Of a stretch of DNA of 23,502 bases, positions 5,967 through 15,064 are shown piece after piece; within the stretch, counting starts at the first letter, position 1, and every line of letters begins with the position of its first letter. The notes beneath the pieces were generated by a model, which ran no database searches, was not told the DNA's origin, and worked only from the letters and a program-made list of their open reading frames with translations. Made by a program: the position numbers and the translations under genes. The stretch covers positions 1 to 23,502 of IMG/VR virus record IMGVR_UViG_3300008448_000662; one strand, 5' to 3'. Source of the stretch: a virus.

Positions 5967-8855
5967 TTACATTTTATATTTAAAAATTTGATAAAGAGGT
6001 ATATGGAATGATGCCCAAGTAAATGGTTTCAACGCCAAAGTCATTTGGTTCAAAACCTTTAAATAAGCATCTCGTTGAGCTCTTTGTGTTGCACCACAAA
6101 AGTTAGCATCAGGAAATCCAGGTATTATTGTACCATCAACAACCCAAGTATTAGTTGTAGGGTCCCAAGTATAAAATTCACCATCATCAATCACAAAACA
6201 AAAAGTACCAAAACTAGATGTTAGAGGTAAATCACCATAAGATTGAACTTCAGTTAAGTAGTTTATTTCAAAATCGTACTGAGGTCCAACTAAACCTTCT
6301 TCTTCAAATATTTTTTTACAACTACAACCTTTTAATATATTATATTGAACCCAACCAATATTATCAGGACCATCATTAAAATAATCACCTTCATATCTTG
6401 TTGGTGGTAAAACAACAGGAAGATTATTAGCCTCAGTAATTCTACCTGTAACTATGTAATAGTTATAGTCACTCTGATATTTGTAGTAAGCATCTCTAAG
6501 TTCTCTAAACTCAGAACCAACAACATCACCAATTTCACATTGTAAATAATTAGGTAGCTCTGTACATCTATCAGGTATAATACTTAAATTATTTAAATAA
6601 TCGGAACCGAAAAAATCTAATTTATTTGGATAAATTACTTTAGTCTCAGTTGTTTCACAATACTCTTCAGTTATTTCACAAGAAATTGGTGTGAATTCAG
6701 GCGTATAACAACCCGTACATGATTGACACGAAATATCGTAATAAATCTTCATGTTAATCACAACACCCGCATCGTTAAATGAAACTTCAGATTCACAGTC
6801 GGTAGTTATTGTCATTAAATTTTTACTAATATTAAATGTTACCCCTGATATCCCATCATACGTCATAATAATCTCTTCAATAACATTAGTCCATTCTTCA
6901 ATAGTCGGATATTCGGTTAAAGTATTACCTGTAAAAAAACTATCTGTTTTAGTTACACCACTAATTGTTACTACCGCTTCAAAAATTGCTTCATTTAATA
7001 CACAATTAGTATTACCTGTATTTAAGTCATAAAACCCTTCAAGTAACATTTGTTTAGGTCCTTTAGTGAGTAACATACCTGTATTAGTTAAATCAGACTC
7101 ACACACACTATATATCTGATAAGATTCTTGTATCGTATTACCATCAACAACAACAGTTCGTATTTTAATACATCCATTATCATCTGTTATTTTTAAAGTG
7201 TAAGTCCCCGCAGATAAACTATTAACGTCAAACCCCGTTTGACCATTAACGTTTTCCGACCACTCTAACGTAAATGGTGGTTCACCGTTTGTAACATAAG
7301 CACTAATAGTACCATTAGTTCCGTTTGTTGAATCGGTCGATACCATAACAAAATCAACACCACTTGACGCATCAATTAAAAATTGAATATCTTGACTACA
7401 ACCTGTCCCATCTGTAACATTAACTGTGTGGGGCCCTGAAGTCAAATTAGTAAAGGTCGCTGAACTAAATGCTACTGATACCGTCAATTCATCATCCAAA
7501 ACATACGTATAGATTGGAGTACTTCCTGATACAGAAATAGTTACCGACCCATCATTAAGACCACAAGTAGTCCCCGTAGTAGTTGCCGACAATTCAAATA
7601 ATACCGTATTATTAATTACAATTTCTGTGGTATAAACACATTCACCACCATCTTGGATAGTTAACGTGTAAGTCCCTGATGTTAAATTTTCAAATGACCA
7701 ATTAGTACTATTTGTTGTTTGCGTTGTAGTACTACCTCCTATTTTACTTAGTGTGTAAATATATGGTTGTGTACCACCAAACAAGTTGATACTAATTGAC
7801 CCTCCATCATTACTACATGTAGAGTTTGTTGATGTAACCGACACAACCGAAAAACTACCAGGTGTGGTTAAATATACCGAGGTAATTGCGTTACATAATC
7901 CCGCATCAGTTACTTTAATATCAAATAACCCTGAACCTAAATTCGTAAACGTGTAATTAGTATCAAAAGATGGACCGTTATTTGTTGCCGTTGACCCTGA
8001 ATAGTAGTAAGGTGCGGTTCCTCCTGATATATAAACTGTTACCTCACCATTTGACTCAAAACAAGATGGTCCATCGGTAAAGACTGTAACTATACCAACA
8101 GGTGGTACGACTTGTACAGTTGCCGTTTTGGTGACAACACATCCTGAACTATCGGTAACTGTAACAAAATACGACCCAGCCGATAAATTAGTAATACTAC
8201 TTGTTGTTGCGCCATTAGACCATAAGTACGTAAATGGTGGTGTACCTATAATATCGTTCACAAATATTTTACCTGAGTTTACCGCACATCCCGCATCATT
8301 TACAACATACAAGGTATAATCTAAGTTTGTCGAATCTAAGATAATAACGGTTTCTGACTGACCAGTACAACCACCTCCATCATCACCAATAACATAATAC
8401 GTACTAGCCGATAAATTTTGGAACGTATAATTATCAAATTCTGTTGATGCTGATGTTACATAACCATATACCGAATCATATAAATAAAATTTGGCTTCAG
8501 GTCCATATAAAGTACTTGTTTTAGCAACAATTGACCCATTGTCTTGATTACATAACGTATTTTCACTATTAATTATAGATACACACGTCCCATTAGAAAT
8601 ATAAGCGTTAATTGCGATTACATTGTTGGGTTCACAACTGTCAATAAGATTAAATGTGTATGTGTCTGAAGGTAAATCGGTTAAAGTATAACCTGTAACA
8701 CCAGGACCTAACGCAACAGTACCTAACCCCGATGGGTTAATCCATTGAATGGTGTAATCAGGTGCGGTACCAAAAATTTCTAACGAAAACGCACCCGTTT
8801 CATTATTTGAACAATCACCTGTTAATGATAAACTATATGATAAACTACAAGCCAT
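5967..8855 (-). CDS. Large SprB-repeat tail fibre/adhesin (962 aa)
   Basis: Residues 2-567 hold seven Ig-like modules of about 70-80 residues of SprB-repeat type. The clearest is 200-240, with TPPFTYLWSNGATTSSITNL then GSYFVTVTDSSGC. Others begin near 252, 334, 418 and 500; the first two are more divergent. A C-terminal region of about 390 residues differs. It is Cys-rich (CQSCTGC at 710-716), has a helical YKYQSDYNYYIVTG segment near 791-804, and contains DLPLTSSFGTFCFVIDDGEF then YTWDPTTNTWV (875-906), a motif common in phage tail-fibre and capsid-decoration proteins. The start overlaps the stop of the 1119-residue gpI-like gene by one base (TAATG). The likely role is a long receptor-binding fibre with an adhesin-like shaft. 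No signal peptide or type IX secretion tail is seen, which argues against a host surface adhesin. Confidence 0.65.
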   Translation of the reverse strand: MACSLSYSLSLTGDCSNNETGAFSLEIFGTAPDYTIQWINPSGLGTVALGPGVTGYTLTDLPSDTYTFNLIDSCEPNNVIAINAYISNGTCVSIINSENTLCNQDNGSIVAKTSTLYGPEAKFYLYDSVYGYVTSASTEFDNYTFQNLSASTYYVIGDDGGGCTGQSETVIILDSTNLDYTLYVVNDAGCAVNSGKIFVNDIIGTPPFTYLWSNGATTSSITNLSAGSYFVTVTDSSGCVVTKTATVQVVPPVGIVTVFTDGPSCFESNGEVTVYISGGTAPYYYSGSTATNNGPSFDTNYTFTNLGSGLFDIKVTDAGLCNAITSVYLTTPGSFSVVSVTSTNSTCSNDGGSISINLFGGTQPYIYTLSKIGGSTTTQTTNSTNWSFENLTSGTYTLTIQDGGECVYTTEIVINNTVLFELSATTTGTTCGLNDGSVTISVSGSTPIYTYVLDDELTVSVAFSSATFTNLTSGPHTVNVTDGTGCSQDIQFLIDASSGVDFVMVSTDSTNGTNGTISAYVTNGEPPFTLEWSENVNGQTGFDVNSLSAGTYTLKITDDNGCIKIRTVVVDGNTIQESYQIYSVCESDLTNTGMLLTKGPKQMLLEGFYDLNTGNTNCVLNEAIFEAVVTISGVTKTDSFFTGNTLTEYPTIEEWTNVIEEIIMTYDGISGVTFNISKNLMTITTDCESEVSFNDAGVVINMKIYYDISCQSCTGCYTPEFTPISCEITEEYCETTETKVIYPNKLDFFGSDYLNNLSIIPDRCTELPNYLQCEIGDVVGSEFRELRDAYYKYQSDYNYYIVTGRITEANNLPVVLPPTRYEGDYFNDGPDNIGWVQYNILKGCSCKKIFEEEGLVGPQYDFEINYLTEVQSYGDLPLTSSFGTFCFVIDDGEFYTWDPTTNTWVVDGTIIPGFPDANFCGATQRAQRDAYLKVLNQMTLALKPFTWASFHIPLYQIFKYKM
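7155..8852 (-). repeat. Seven tandem SprB/Ig-like protein repeats
   Basis: These bases encode residues 2-567 of the 962-residue protein. Each module follows the pattern C-x-x-x-(D/N)-G-x-(I/V), then GG-x-x-P-Y-x-Y, then x-NL-x-x-G-x-Y-x-(V/L)-x-(V/I)-(T/Q)-D-x-x-x-C. The modules start near residues 2, 90, 177, 252, 334, 418 and 500. They are divergent in sequence, so the array is old or kept diverse. A Cys at both ends of most modules suggests a conserved intra-module pair. Confidence 0.75.
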
Positions 8856-11800
8856 TAATTACATAAAATATTGAAATTTATTCCGACATTAATTTTTATA
8901 TTCACACCCTCGTCATTTTCAGAACAAATACTATTATAAATAATCACGGTATCATTTTCTGTTATTGTTGAGTCGTACCCATATTCCATTAACTTTTCTA
9001 ATGCTTGATTTAACGATAATAACCAAGCGGTATTTGTGGTTGGGTAACTCACAATCGGAGTTGTTAATCCAACACCCGTGAAAAAAGGTATTTTTATAAT
9101 CATAACATCGTTAAGTCTAATATCAATAAACCATTCACTATTTAATGTGTTTATTAAACAGTCGTTTAATGCGTAACCATTTGATGCTAAATATTGATTT
9201 AACAAGAACCCTAAAATACCACTATATTGTTGTATTTGAGGACTTGTTTCCCAAGGATAAATTGGACACTCAGTCGATTGTGTTGGACAATCTATAGGGA
9301 ATATTGTTGTTGTTAATTCACATGGTTTACATGGTACAGGAACGATATCACAACCTCTCTGTCTTCTCCATGAAAACTTTTGTCTATGAAATATTGAGTT
9401 TTCATATTTAACACCTGTGTTCCATATTGTCGATGCTGGTATCATTTGTTCAACCAACCTTATCCAATAATTACCCATACCGTTCACATACTCAATCATT
9501 TTGTCGTATGAGAAATTGGAATTCTCTACACCAATATTTTTTTGAGTTTCGAGGTATTTGAAATAAATTGAACTTAGTGTTGGGTAACCAACGTTTTTAC
9601 TACCACCAAATTGTCTATCCCTAACGTTAATCATATTCACCCAAAAATTCTGAGCAAACTCAAAAAACGTTTGTGTTTTTGGTTGAGGGTTTATTTCAGT
9701 CCAATCAACACCACCTTTACTCGGATAAATGTCTTTAGGTACAATATTGTAGAACTGTGTTGGTAATATTGTATCAGTAGGTGTTGTGTTAAAAACAGGG
9801 TTCACCGCGACCCCATAAGTGATATTATCAGGTGTGATTTTAATGTCACTAAAAGTACTAGTTAAGTTAAGATTAGAGAACGTGTCAGGTAGTGTGACTT
9901 CAGTACTACCTGATGTCGCACCTGAAGGTATTATGATACTATCAATAATTTCAATATTATTACCTACACTTACACCTAATGTATTTTTAAAATTAATAGT
10001 GACCTCAAATACACTTGGGATATTAATTGTAGCGTCATATGTCGCAACAACTGAACCCGACTTATAATTAGCATTTAAATTAAATGTTAATGTTGTTTGA
10101 GGTATAAAATTCATACCTTGGTTTGGTATTGGGAAATTATACTCTCGTGACATATACCATATGTCATACGCAATACCTTGACCAGGATTTAAAAATAAAT
10201 CAATGTTTTTAACATTTAACACTAATTTTTCATCACTAACATAATATTTTGCATTGTATTTACCATCAAGATTAGTTCTTAACCCAACCTCATCATTGGT
10301 CCAACTTTTGTTATTATCAACAACTTGTTTTAATTTAAAACCAAGGTCCATATAAGGAAAATTACGGAATCGGTCTAAATAATCTTGACCGTAAGAATAT
10401 GGTTCTAATGTCGTTTGTACATTAGTGTTAGTACCTGAAAAAGTACTCCCTGATGTATCAACTTTTTCCAACGCTCTATGTTCAGGTGTTTGTTCAAACC
10501 ATCCACTACCTTTTTGGAAATAGTAATCACTACTATTTTCAGGTGCCGATGGATAACCAAGTTCATCTATAGGATAATCTTCAATTGTTGTATCAACATC
10601 TATAGTTTCGTTTTGAGTGGTAAATCCTGTATAAGTAACCCCTAGTATACTAAATGTATATGTTGGGTCTAACACAGGTGTATCAATTACATAAGTACCA
10701 CCCGAAATTGACGCAAACTCAGAATTAAATTGCCCTAAATTAATTTTTTGGTCCGCTAAATAAACATGTTCATTAAATTCAATCAACGCTTGTGGAGCAC
10801 CAATTAACGCCATTAACGTCTCAACTGATTTTCTTGTTCCTTTTGATTTAAACAAATATGCGGAATTTAAGACAACATTCCTATAAAATTGGTAATTTAA
10901 TTCGTCAGGAGTTAAAACATTATCAACACCACTAAACGCTGATTTTTCAGAATTCTTTTGACCAAATACCGAATCTAACAACTCTTCATTAGATATAGGT
11001 GACATATTAGTTCTCCAACCTAATGTTTGTGCTAAATTTTTTAATAACTGTGATGGTATATCATTACCAGTATTATAATTAACCGAATTCATATACGCTA
11101 ACGCGTCTATAAACGTTTTAGTTTCATCAAAACTTCGACCATAAATTTGTAATATTTTTTCAACTTTATGGTCATAAGTATCAAACTCATTAAAGGCTCC
11201 TGTTGTTAAAAACCTTGACACTAAATTAGTTTTATATCCATCAAAATTTGAACTAATTTCATTTAAAGTTTGTAGATAACTAGTAAAATTAGATGTTATG
11301 ATATCAATATTCCATATACCATTTTTAGGCCAAGTAACTATCTTATTTTCAAAATAATAAGTACCATCTTCAGCAATTTGTGGAATAGTAAACGTCGCAC
11401 TATATTTTGGTGATACATTTCTATTTAATAAGAAATTTTCAACTTCATCTAAATTTTCATTGAAGATTTTGTTAACTTCTCTATCGTTAGGTCTAATAAT
11501 AAATGTCGTATCACTATTCGAGTTTCCTGAAAATGGGTTACCTTCAACAACAACCGACAGTGTACCAGTAACTAAAGATTGTGTTGGTGTTATTTTTTTT
11601 ACCATATACCCATCACCGTTTATATATAATGAGTATTTAGCATATTCTAACGTCATGTCTCTAAGGTTAGAAACAGGTATTTCTCTTAATTTTAAATTTC
11701 TTGTTGAGTTAACTGTAAAATCAATTCCAAATGGATTTCTAATTCTCTCAACATCTAAGTTAAACGAGGTTATATTTTGTACAGTATCATAAATAATATT

Positions 11801-12214
11801 ATCTGCAGTCAACCCTATTGTAAAATCAGGACCAAATGATACCGACTCAATACCCGCGGGATAATAATTAATGATTTTTTCAACTGACGCCGAAATCCTT
11901 TTAACCATTGACCCATATAACGTAAAATTAGTTATTTGAGATAAGTCAAAATTAGGGTAAACATTAAAATTATTTTTAAATAATGTTTTAGATTGACTAA
12001 CACTTTCAATACCTAAATCACCTAAATTAATTGGATTAGAAAATACCCCTGTCGTATACGTTCTATTTGATTTTTCGGTAATAGACTCACTAAACTCAAA
12101 ATTACCTTGAGTTAACCCACCACCTTGGACAAATTGAAGTCCTACTAAATCGTCGGAAAAAGTACCACCTCCTGTTGCACTTTGTGGTGGACAAGTATAT
12201 TTTTTAATCGCCAT
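8855..12214 (-). CDS. Baseplate/tail protein with P2 gpI-like core (1119 aa)
   Basis: Residues about 330-485 read like phage tail protein I. A helical stretch (HKVEKILQIYGRSFDETKTF, 349-368) is followed by IPSQLLKNLAQTLGWR (386-401), then YLFKSKGTRKSVETLMALIG (453-472), which matches the family's RRKGT...AVRRALEALG pattern. P2 gpI and its T4 counterpart gp7 pair with gpJ/gp6 in the baseplate wedge, consistent with the gp6-like gene at the right edge. P2 gpI is under 200 residues, so this protein is greatly enlarged. It has a beta-rich N-terminal half, a middle SGSVVATYDATINIPSVFEV region of Ig-like character, and a Cys-rich linker (VPCKPCEL...CPTQSTECP) before a C-terminal domain of about 150 residues. 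Start and stop overlap neighbours by one base each. Confidence 0.65.
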   Translation of the reverse strand: MAIKKYTCPPQSATGGGTFSDDLVGLQFVQGGGLTQGNFEFSESITEKSNRTYTTGVFSNPINLGDLGIESVSQSKTLFKNNFNVYPNFDLSQITNFTLYGSMVKRISASVEKIINYYPAGIESVSFGPDFTIGLTADNIIYDTVQNITSFNLDVERIRNPFGIDFTVNSTRNLKLREIPVSNLRDMTLEYAKYSLYINGDGYMVKKITPTQSLVTGTLSVVVEGNPFSGNSNSDTTFIIRPNDREVNKIFNENLDEVENFLLNRNVSPKYSATFTIPQIAEDGTYYFENKIVTWPKNGIWNIDIITSNFTSYLQTLNEISSNFDGYKTNLVSRFLTTGAFNEFDTYDHKVEKILQIYGRSFDETKTFIDALAYMNSVNYNTGNDIPSQLLKNLAQTLGWRTNMSPISNEELLDSVFGQKNSEKSAFSGVDNVLTPDELNYQFYRNVVLNSAYLFKSKGTRKSVETLMALIGAPQALIEFNEHVYLADQKINLGQFNSEFASISGGTYVIDTPVLDPTYTFSILGVTYTGFTTQNETIDVDTTIEDYPIDELGYPSAPENSSDYYFQKGSGWFEQTPEHRALEKVDTSGSTFSGTNTNVQTTLEPYSYGQDYLDRFRNFPYMDLGFKLKQVVDNNKSWTNDEVGLRTNLDGKYNAKYYVSDEKLVLNVKNIDLFLNPGQGIAYDIWYMSREYNFPIPNQGMNFIPQTTLTFNLNANYKSGSVVATYDATINIPSVFEVTINFKNTLGVSVGNNIEIIDSIIIPSGATSGSTEVTLPDTFSNLNLTSTFSDIKITPDNITYGVAVNPVFNTTPTDTILPTQFYNIVPKDIYPSKGGVDWTEINPQPKTQTFFEFAQNFWVNMINVRDRQFGGSKNVGYPTLSSIYFKYLETQKNIGVENSNFSYDKMIEYVNGMGNYWIRLVEQMIPASTIWNTGVKYENSIFHRQKFSWRRQRGCDIVPVPCKPCELTTTIFPIDCPTQSTECPIYPWETSPQIQQYSGILGFLLNQYLASNGYALNDCLINTLNSEWFIDIRLNDVMIIKIPFFTGVGLTTPIVSYPTTNTAWLLSLNQALEKLMEYGYDSTITENDTVIIYNSICSENDEGVNIKINVGINFNILCN

Positions 12215-13059
12215 TATTCTGTTATGTTTGTAAAGTTTTTACTGAAATCAATATTATCCCCTCTATCTTGTCTAACCTCATATAACAGATTGTTAAATTG
12301 GTCTCTAATTTCATAAAGGTTGTATTGTTTGTAAATGTTGTTGTCATTGTCGTATATTGTGTAAATACCGTCATCCAATGATTTAGTTTGATTACCATAA
12401 AGAGCAATAGCCAATGTTGAGATGTCATGTTCGGCTAACTCAATATCTAAAGTAATTGGATTAAAAAATGTATTAGTTATTATAATGTTCTGTTCAGGTG
12501 AACCAATAAATGGTACCGAATTCGGTTTATTTGTTGGTGCCGAAGATGGCGATAGTGTACAAAACATTAAGTTTGTATTACTATCAGTATATCTATACCT
12601 AATAGCCTTTTGTGATGTATTTGTTAAGTTTTGTACTACCGCTTCACAAAAAAATGATGAGGTAATTAATCTAAAGAAATTAGGTATTTTAGTACCGTCA
12701 GAATTTAAATCAATAATAATACCTTTAACGTTAGGTAATGCGGATAAAACACCACAATCTAAGATTGTTGTTCTAATTTGCGCTGGTCTGATATAAAGAG
12801 TATAGATACCAATTCTATTGAACACATCCGATGGTAAAGTTAAATTATATAACCCACCTAATATTTCAACATTAGGGTTGTTAACGTTATCTAAAGTATC
12901 CTCATTGTTAAAATAGGGTTTAAGTATTGATTGAGTATCCAATTTAGTTAACACAAAATTGTCTGTTTCATCCCTTGATGGAGTATAATTTAAAATTATT
13001 TCAACATCATCAGGTGAAACGTCAGCGGGTCTTATTGTACCATATGTTCCTGTAGCCAT
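12214..13059 (-). CDS. Unknown tail/baseplate structural protein (281 aa)
   Basis: I cannot assign a family. The N-terminus (MATGTYGTIRPADVSPDDVE) leads into beta-rich sequence such as VEILGGLYNLTLPSDVFNRI and GIYTLYIRPAQIRTTILDCG. The C-terminal 70 residues (DGIYTIYDNDNNIYKQYNLY then EIRDQFNNLLYEVRQDRG) look like stacked strands. There is no signal peptide or membrane segment. It starts in an A-rich leader, 17 nt after the previous gene's stop, and its stop overlaps the start of the gpI-like gene (TAATG). This coupling to a probable wedge protein suggests another wedge or baseplate component. Confidence 0.6.
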   Translation of the reverse strand: MATGTYGTIRPADVSPDDVEIILNYTPSRDETDNFVLTKLDTQSILKPYFNNEDTLDNVNNPNVEILGGLYNLTLPSDVFNRIGIYTLYIRPAQIRTTILDCGVLSALPNVKGIIIDLNSDGTKIPNFFRLITSSFFCEAVVQNLTNTSQKAIRYRYTDSNTNLMFCTLSPSSAPTNKPNSVPFIGSPEQNIIITNTFFNPITLDIELAEHDISTLAIALYGNQTKSLDDGIYTIYDNDNNIYKQYNLYEIRDQFNNLLYEVRQDRGDNIDFSKNFTNITE

Positions 13060-13076
13060 ATTTAATTTATTTTTTT

Positions 13077-14249
13077 TTAATATTCAACAATATTGTAAAA
13101 CTTGTAACCATATGTCATAAGTTCACCAATATTATCAATCTCATTTAATCTTAACATTCTTTCGTAAACACTAATTTTACCTCTATCAATAAATACATCA
13201 GTTCTCACTTCTGGTTCATCAATTACATTTAATAATACCTCATTTTTTGTTAACGCTGAACAAACCAACTGATTTGAGGTAATCCCTGAAGATTTTACAA
13301 CAAAAATTGTAGTTTTATTAGGGTAATCATAGTAATCAATATCATTAATTGTATATGCAGTGTAAGCATTTGACGAACTAGGACCCCAAAATGTACCAAT
13401 ACTACCCGAAGTCCCTGTAACTTGTACACCTAATTTAAATTTACCCGCATACAAACCACTTGTTGGTCCATACACTTGTAACTCATTCATATTTGACGTA
13501 GTATACCCTGTGATAGTTATAGGTGTCGATGAAAAATCATACACATCCAAATCACACTCAGAATCACCACTAAAAATATAATCATAACTAATCGGTGTTG
13601 CCGACCAATTACCGCCCGCGGGTACAAAATATGCGGTACCTTTTGGATTGTCTATAGTGACACCTGAATATGGTACTGTAACATCTTTTTTAATTATGTT
13701 ATTACCCCACGCACTCATACCTGACAAACTAATAGTATATACACCAGGTTGGACGTAAGTATGTGTATAAAAATTCGGAGAAAAATTCACAATAGTTTCA
13801 ATTGCAGTATTGTCCCCCCAATCAACTTTATAATTGGAAAATTGTAAATACGCGTAATTCGCAACATCTGAAGTATTATAAAAATAGTATTGATATGGGT
13901 TAAGTGTTGTTGACGAAAAGATAAAATTAGTTAATACGTCTTTTTGTAATACCGCGCCATCAAACGGTGAATAATAACCAAGGTCAACACAAGTTTCTGT
14001 TAATAAGATTGGAATTGTTAAACCCGTCAACAGTGACGTACCATTAGTACCTCCTGATAAAACTTGGGTCATTGATGAATATACATATGTTTGACCTGTG
14101 TAATATTTTGTTACCGCACTTGTGTATATGTCACAACACACTTCCACTTGGAACTCGTCACTATACGATGCCCCTGTATAATCAACTAAAAAAATATCAC
14201 CTCTAAGTACTCCAGGTGAAATCTTTATATTATATATGTTATCATCCAT
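13077..14249 (-). CDS. Structural protein with PKD-like domain (390 aa)
   Basis: Residues about 137-192 form a PKD-type Ig domain: NYKVDWGDNTAIETI, then HTYVQPGVYTISLSGMSAWG. The WGDN and H-T-Y-x-x-x-G-x-Y-x-(I/V)-x-(L/V) motifs are the family signature. PKD domains mediate protein-protein or carbohydrate contacts on surface and virion proteins. The N-terminal 100 residues are unassigned, with a CC pair at 38-39. The C-terminus (VRTDVFIDRGKISVYERMLR, then LNEIDNIGELMTYGYKFYNI) is charged and compact, and looks like a docking or assembly segment. The start is coupled to the upstream gene through a one-base overlap. It is probably a baseplate-attached decoration or fibre connector. Confidence 0.65.
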   Translation of the reverse strand: MDDNIYNIKISPGVLRGDIFLVDYTGASYSDEFQVEVCCDIYTSAVTKYYTGQTYVYSSMTQVLSGGTNGTSLLTGLTIPILLTETCVDLGYYSPFDGAVLQKDVLTNFIFSSTTLNPYQYYFYNTSDVANYAYLQFSNYKVDWGDNTAIETIVNFSPNFYTHTYVQPGVYTISLSGMSAWGNNIIKKDVTVPYSGVTIDNPKGTAYFVPAGGNWSATPISYDYIFSGDSECDLDVYDFSSTPITITGYTTSNMNELQVYGPTSGLYAGKFKLGVQVTGTSGSIGTFWGPSSSNAYTAYTINDIDYYDYPNKTTIFVVKSSGITSNQLVCSALTKNEVLLNVIDEPEVRTDVFIDRGKISVYERMLRLNEIDNIGELMTYGYKFYNIVEY

Positions 14250-15064
14250 TATGGGTTAATATATTCATACATTTTTATTGGTGTACCCGCACCTATTCTA
14301 TTACCTAAATAATCAAATATTTGATATGTTTTACTATCGTAATCTAACTTTACTTTATTGTAATAATACACTTCAGGTTCAAACACAAACGCGTTTGATA
14401 ATGACGATTGTGGTGCGGTCATCATTCTAACCCATACACCCCGTTTCGCGTCAAAAAACTTAACTGTCATATAAAAAGTATCCAAATTAACAAATGTTCT
14501 AGATTTTAACCAATAATAAAAAAACCCTTCTCTAACACCTAAAGACCCAGGTTTAGTCAAATAATCTAAACTATATGACGGTTTATTAACTTTTACATTT
14601 TGTATGTATTGTGATAAATTAACGATGTCAAAATCACTTTTATTTGAAGGTAATATAACAGTAAAACTATTACTCTGTTGAACCGTGTTTGGACTATCAT
14701 AGAAGTCCAATTTAAAAAAAGATTTGATAAATGGTTTTGCTCTACTATATAGTTCACCTACAGTAAACCCTTCAGAAACAAAACTAAGAGTCCAATCGTT
14801 TATGGTTGATGCCGTCACATTTGACGGTACACCTGAATAAAAATAAAAATCATACGCTAAAGAGGTTTGATTAAATTGACCATAAGGTGCGTGAGCAAAC
14901 CTTATTATTTCAAAATCTTCAGGTACCCCCGTAGCGGCGGTAATCGCATCCTCTTGGAAGTCGTCAATAGAATCATCTCTACCCAAGAAATCCCATTTAA
15001 TTTCTATAGGAATATTAATACTTTGATTAGTACCAGGTACTGTAAATTTATAACTATTATTCAC
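14249..15064 (-). CDS. Unknown tail/baseplate structural protein (271 aa), GTG start
   Basis: I cannot assign a family. The protein opens with beta-rich NNSYKFTVPGTNQSINIPIE and has aromatic strands throughout, for example SLAYDFYFYSG and REGFFYYWLKSRTFVNLDTF. It ends with a Tyr-rich EVYYYNKVKLDYDSKTYQIF. No Cys, signal peptide or membrane helix is seen. The only in-frame start at the upstream junction is a GTG that overlaps the preceding 605-residue gene by 8 nt, and no Shine-Dalgarno precedes it, so re-initiation after that gene is likely. Position within the wedge block suggests a baseplate role. Confidence 0.6.
   Translation of the reverse strand: MNNSYKFTVPGTNQSINIPIEIKWDFLGRDDSIDDFQEDAITAATGVPEDFEIIRFAHAPYGQFNQTSLAYDFYFYSGVPSNVTASTINDWTLSFVSEGFTVGELYSRAKPFIKSFFKLDFYDSPNTVQQSNSFTVILPSNKSDFDIVNLSQYIQNVKVNKPSYSLDYLTKPGSLGVREGFFYYWLKSRTFVNLDTFYMTVKFFDAKRGVWVRMMTAPQSSLSNAFVFEPEVYYYNKVKLDYDSKTYQIFDYLGNRIGAGTPIKMYEYINP

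Noticed and set aside
5967-8855. Host gliding adhesin (true SprB) or secreted surface protein
   Set aside because: There is no N-terminal signal peptide and no type IX secretion C-terminal domain, the length is far below SprB, and the start is coupled to a tail gene.
12422-12796. Plus-strand open frame of 124 codons, and similar ones at 9819-10067, 11460-11792 and 22111-22380
   Set aside because: All are antisense to long coupled minus-strand genes, have no family features, and are expected by chance in AT-rich coding DNA.
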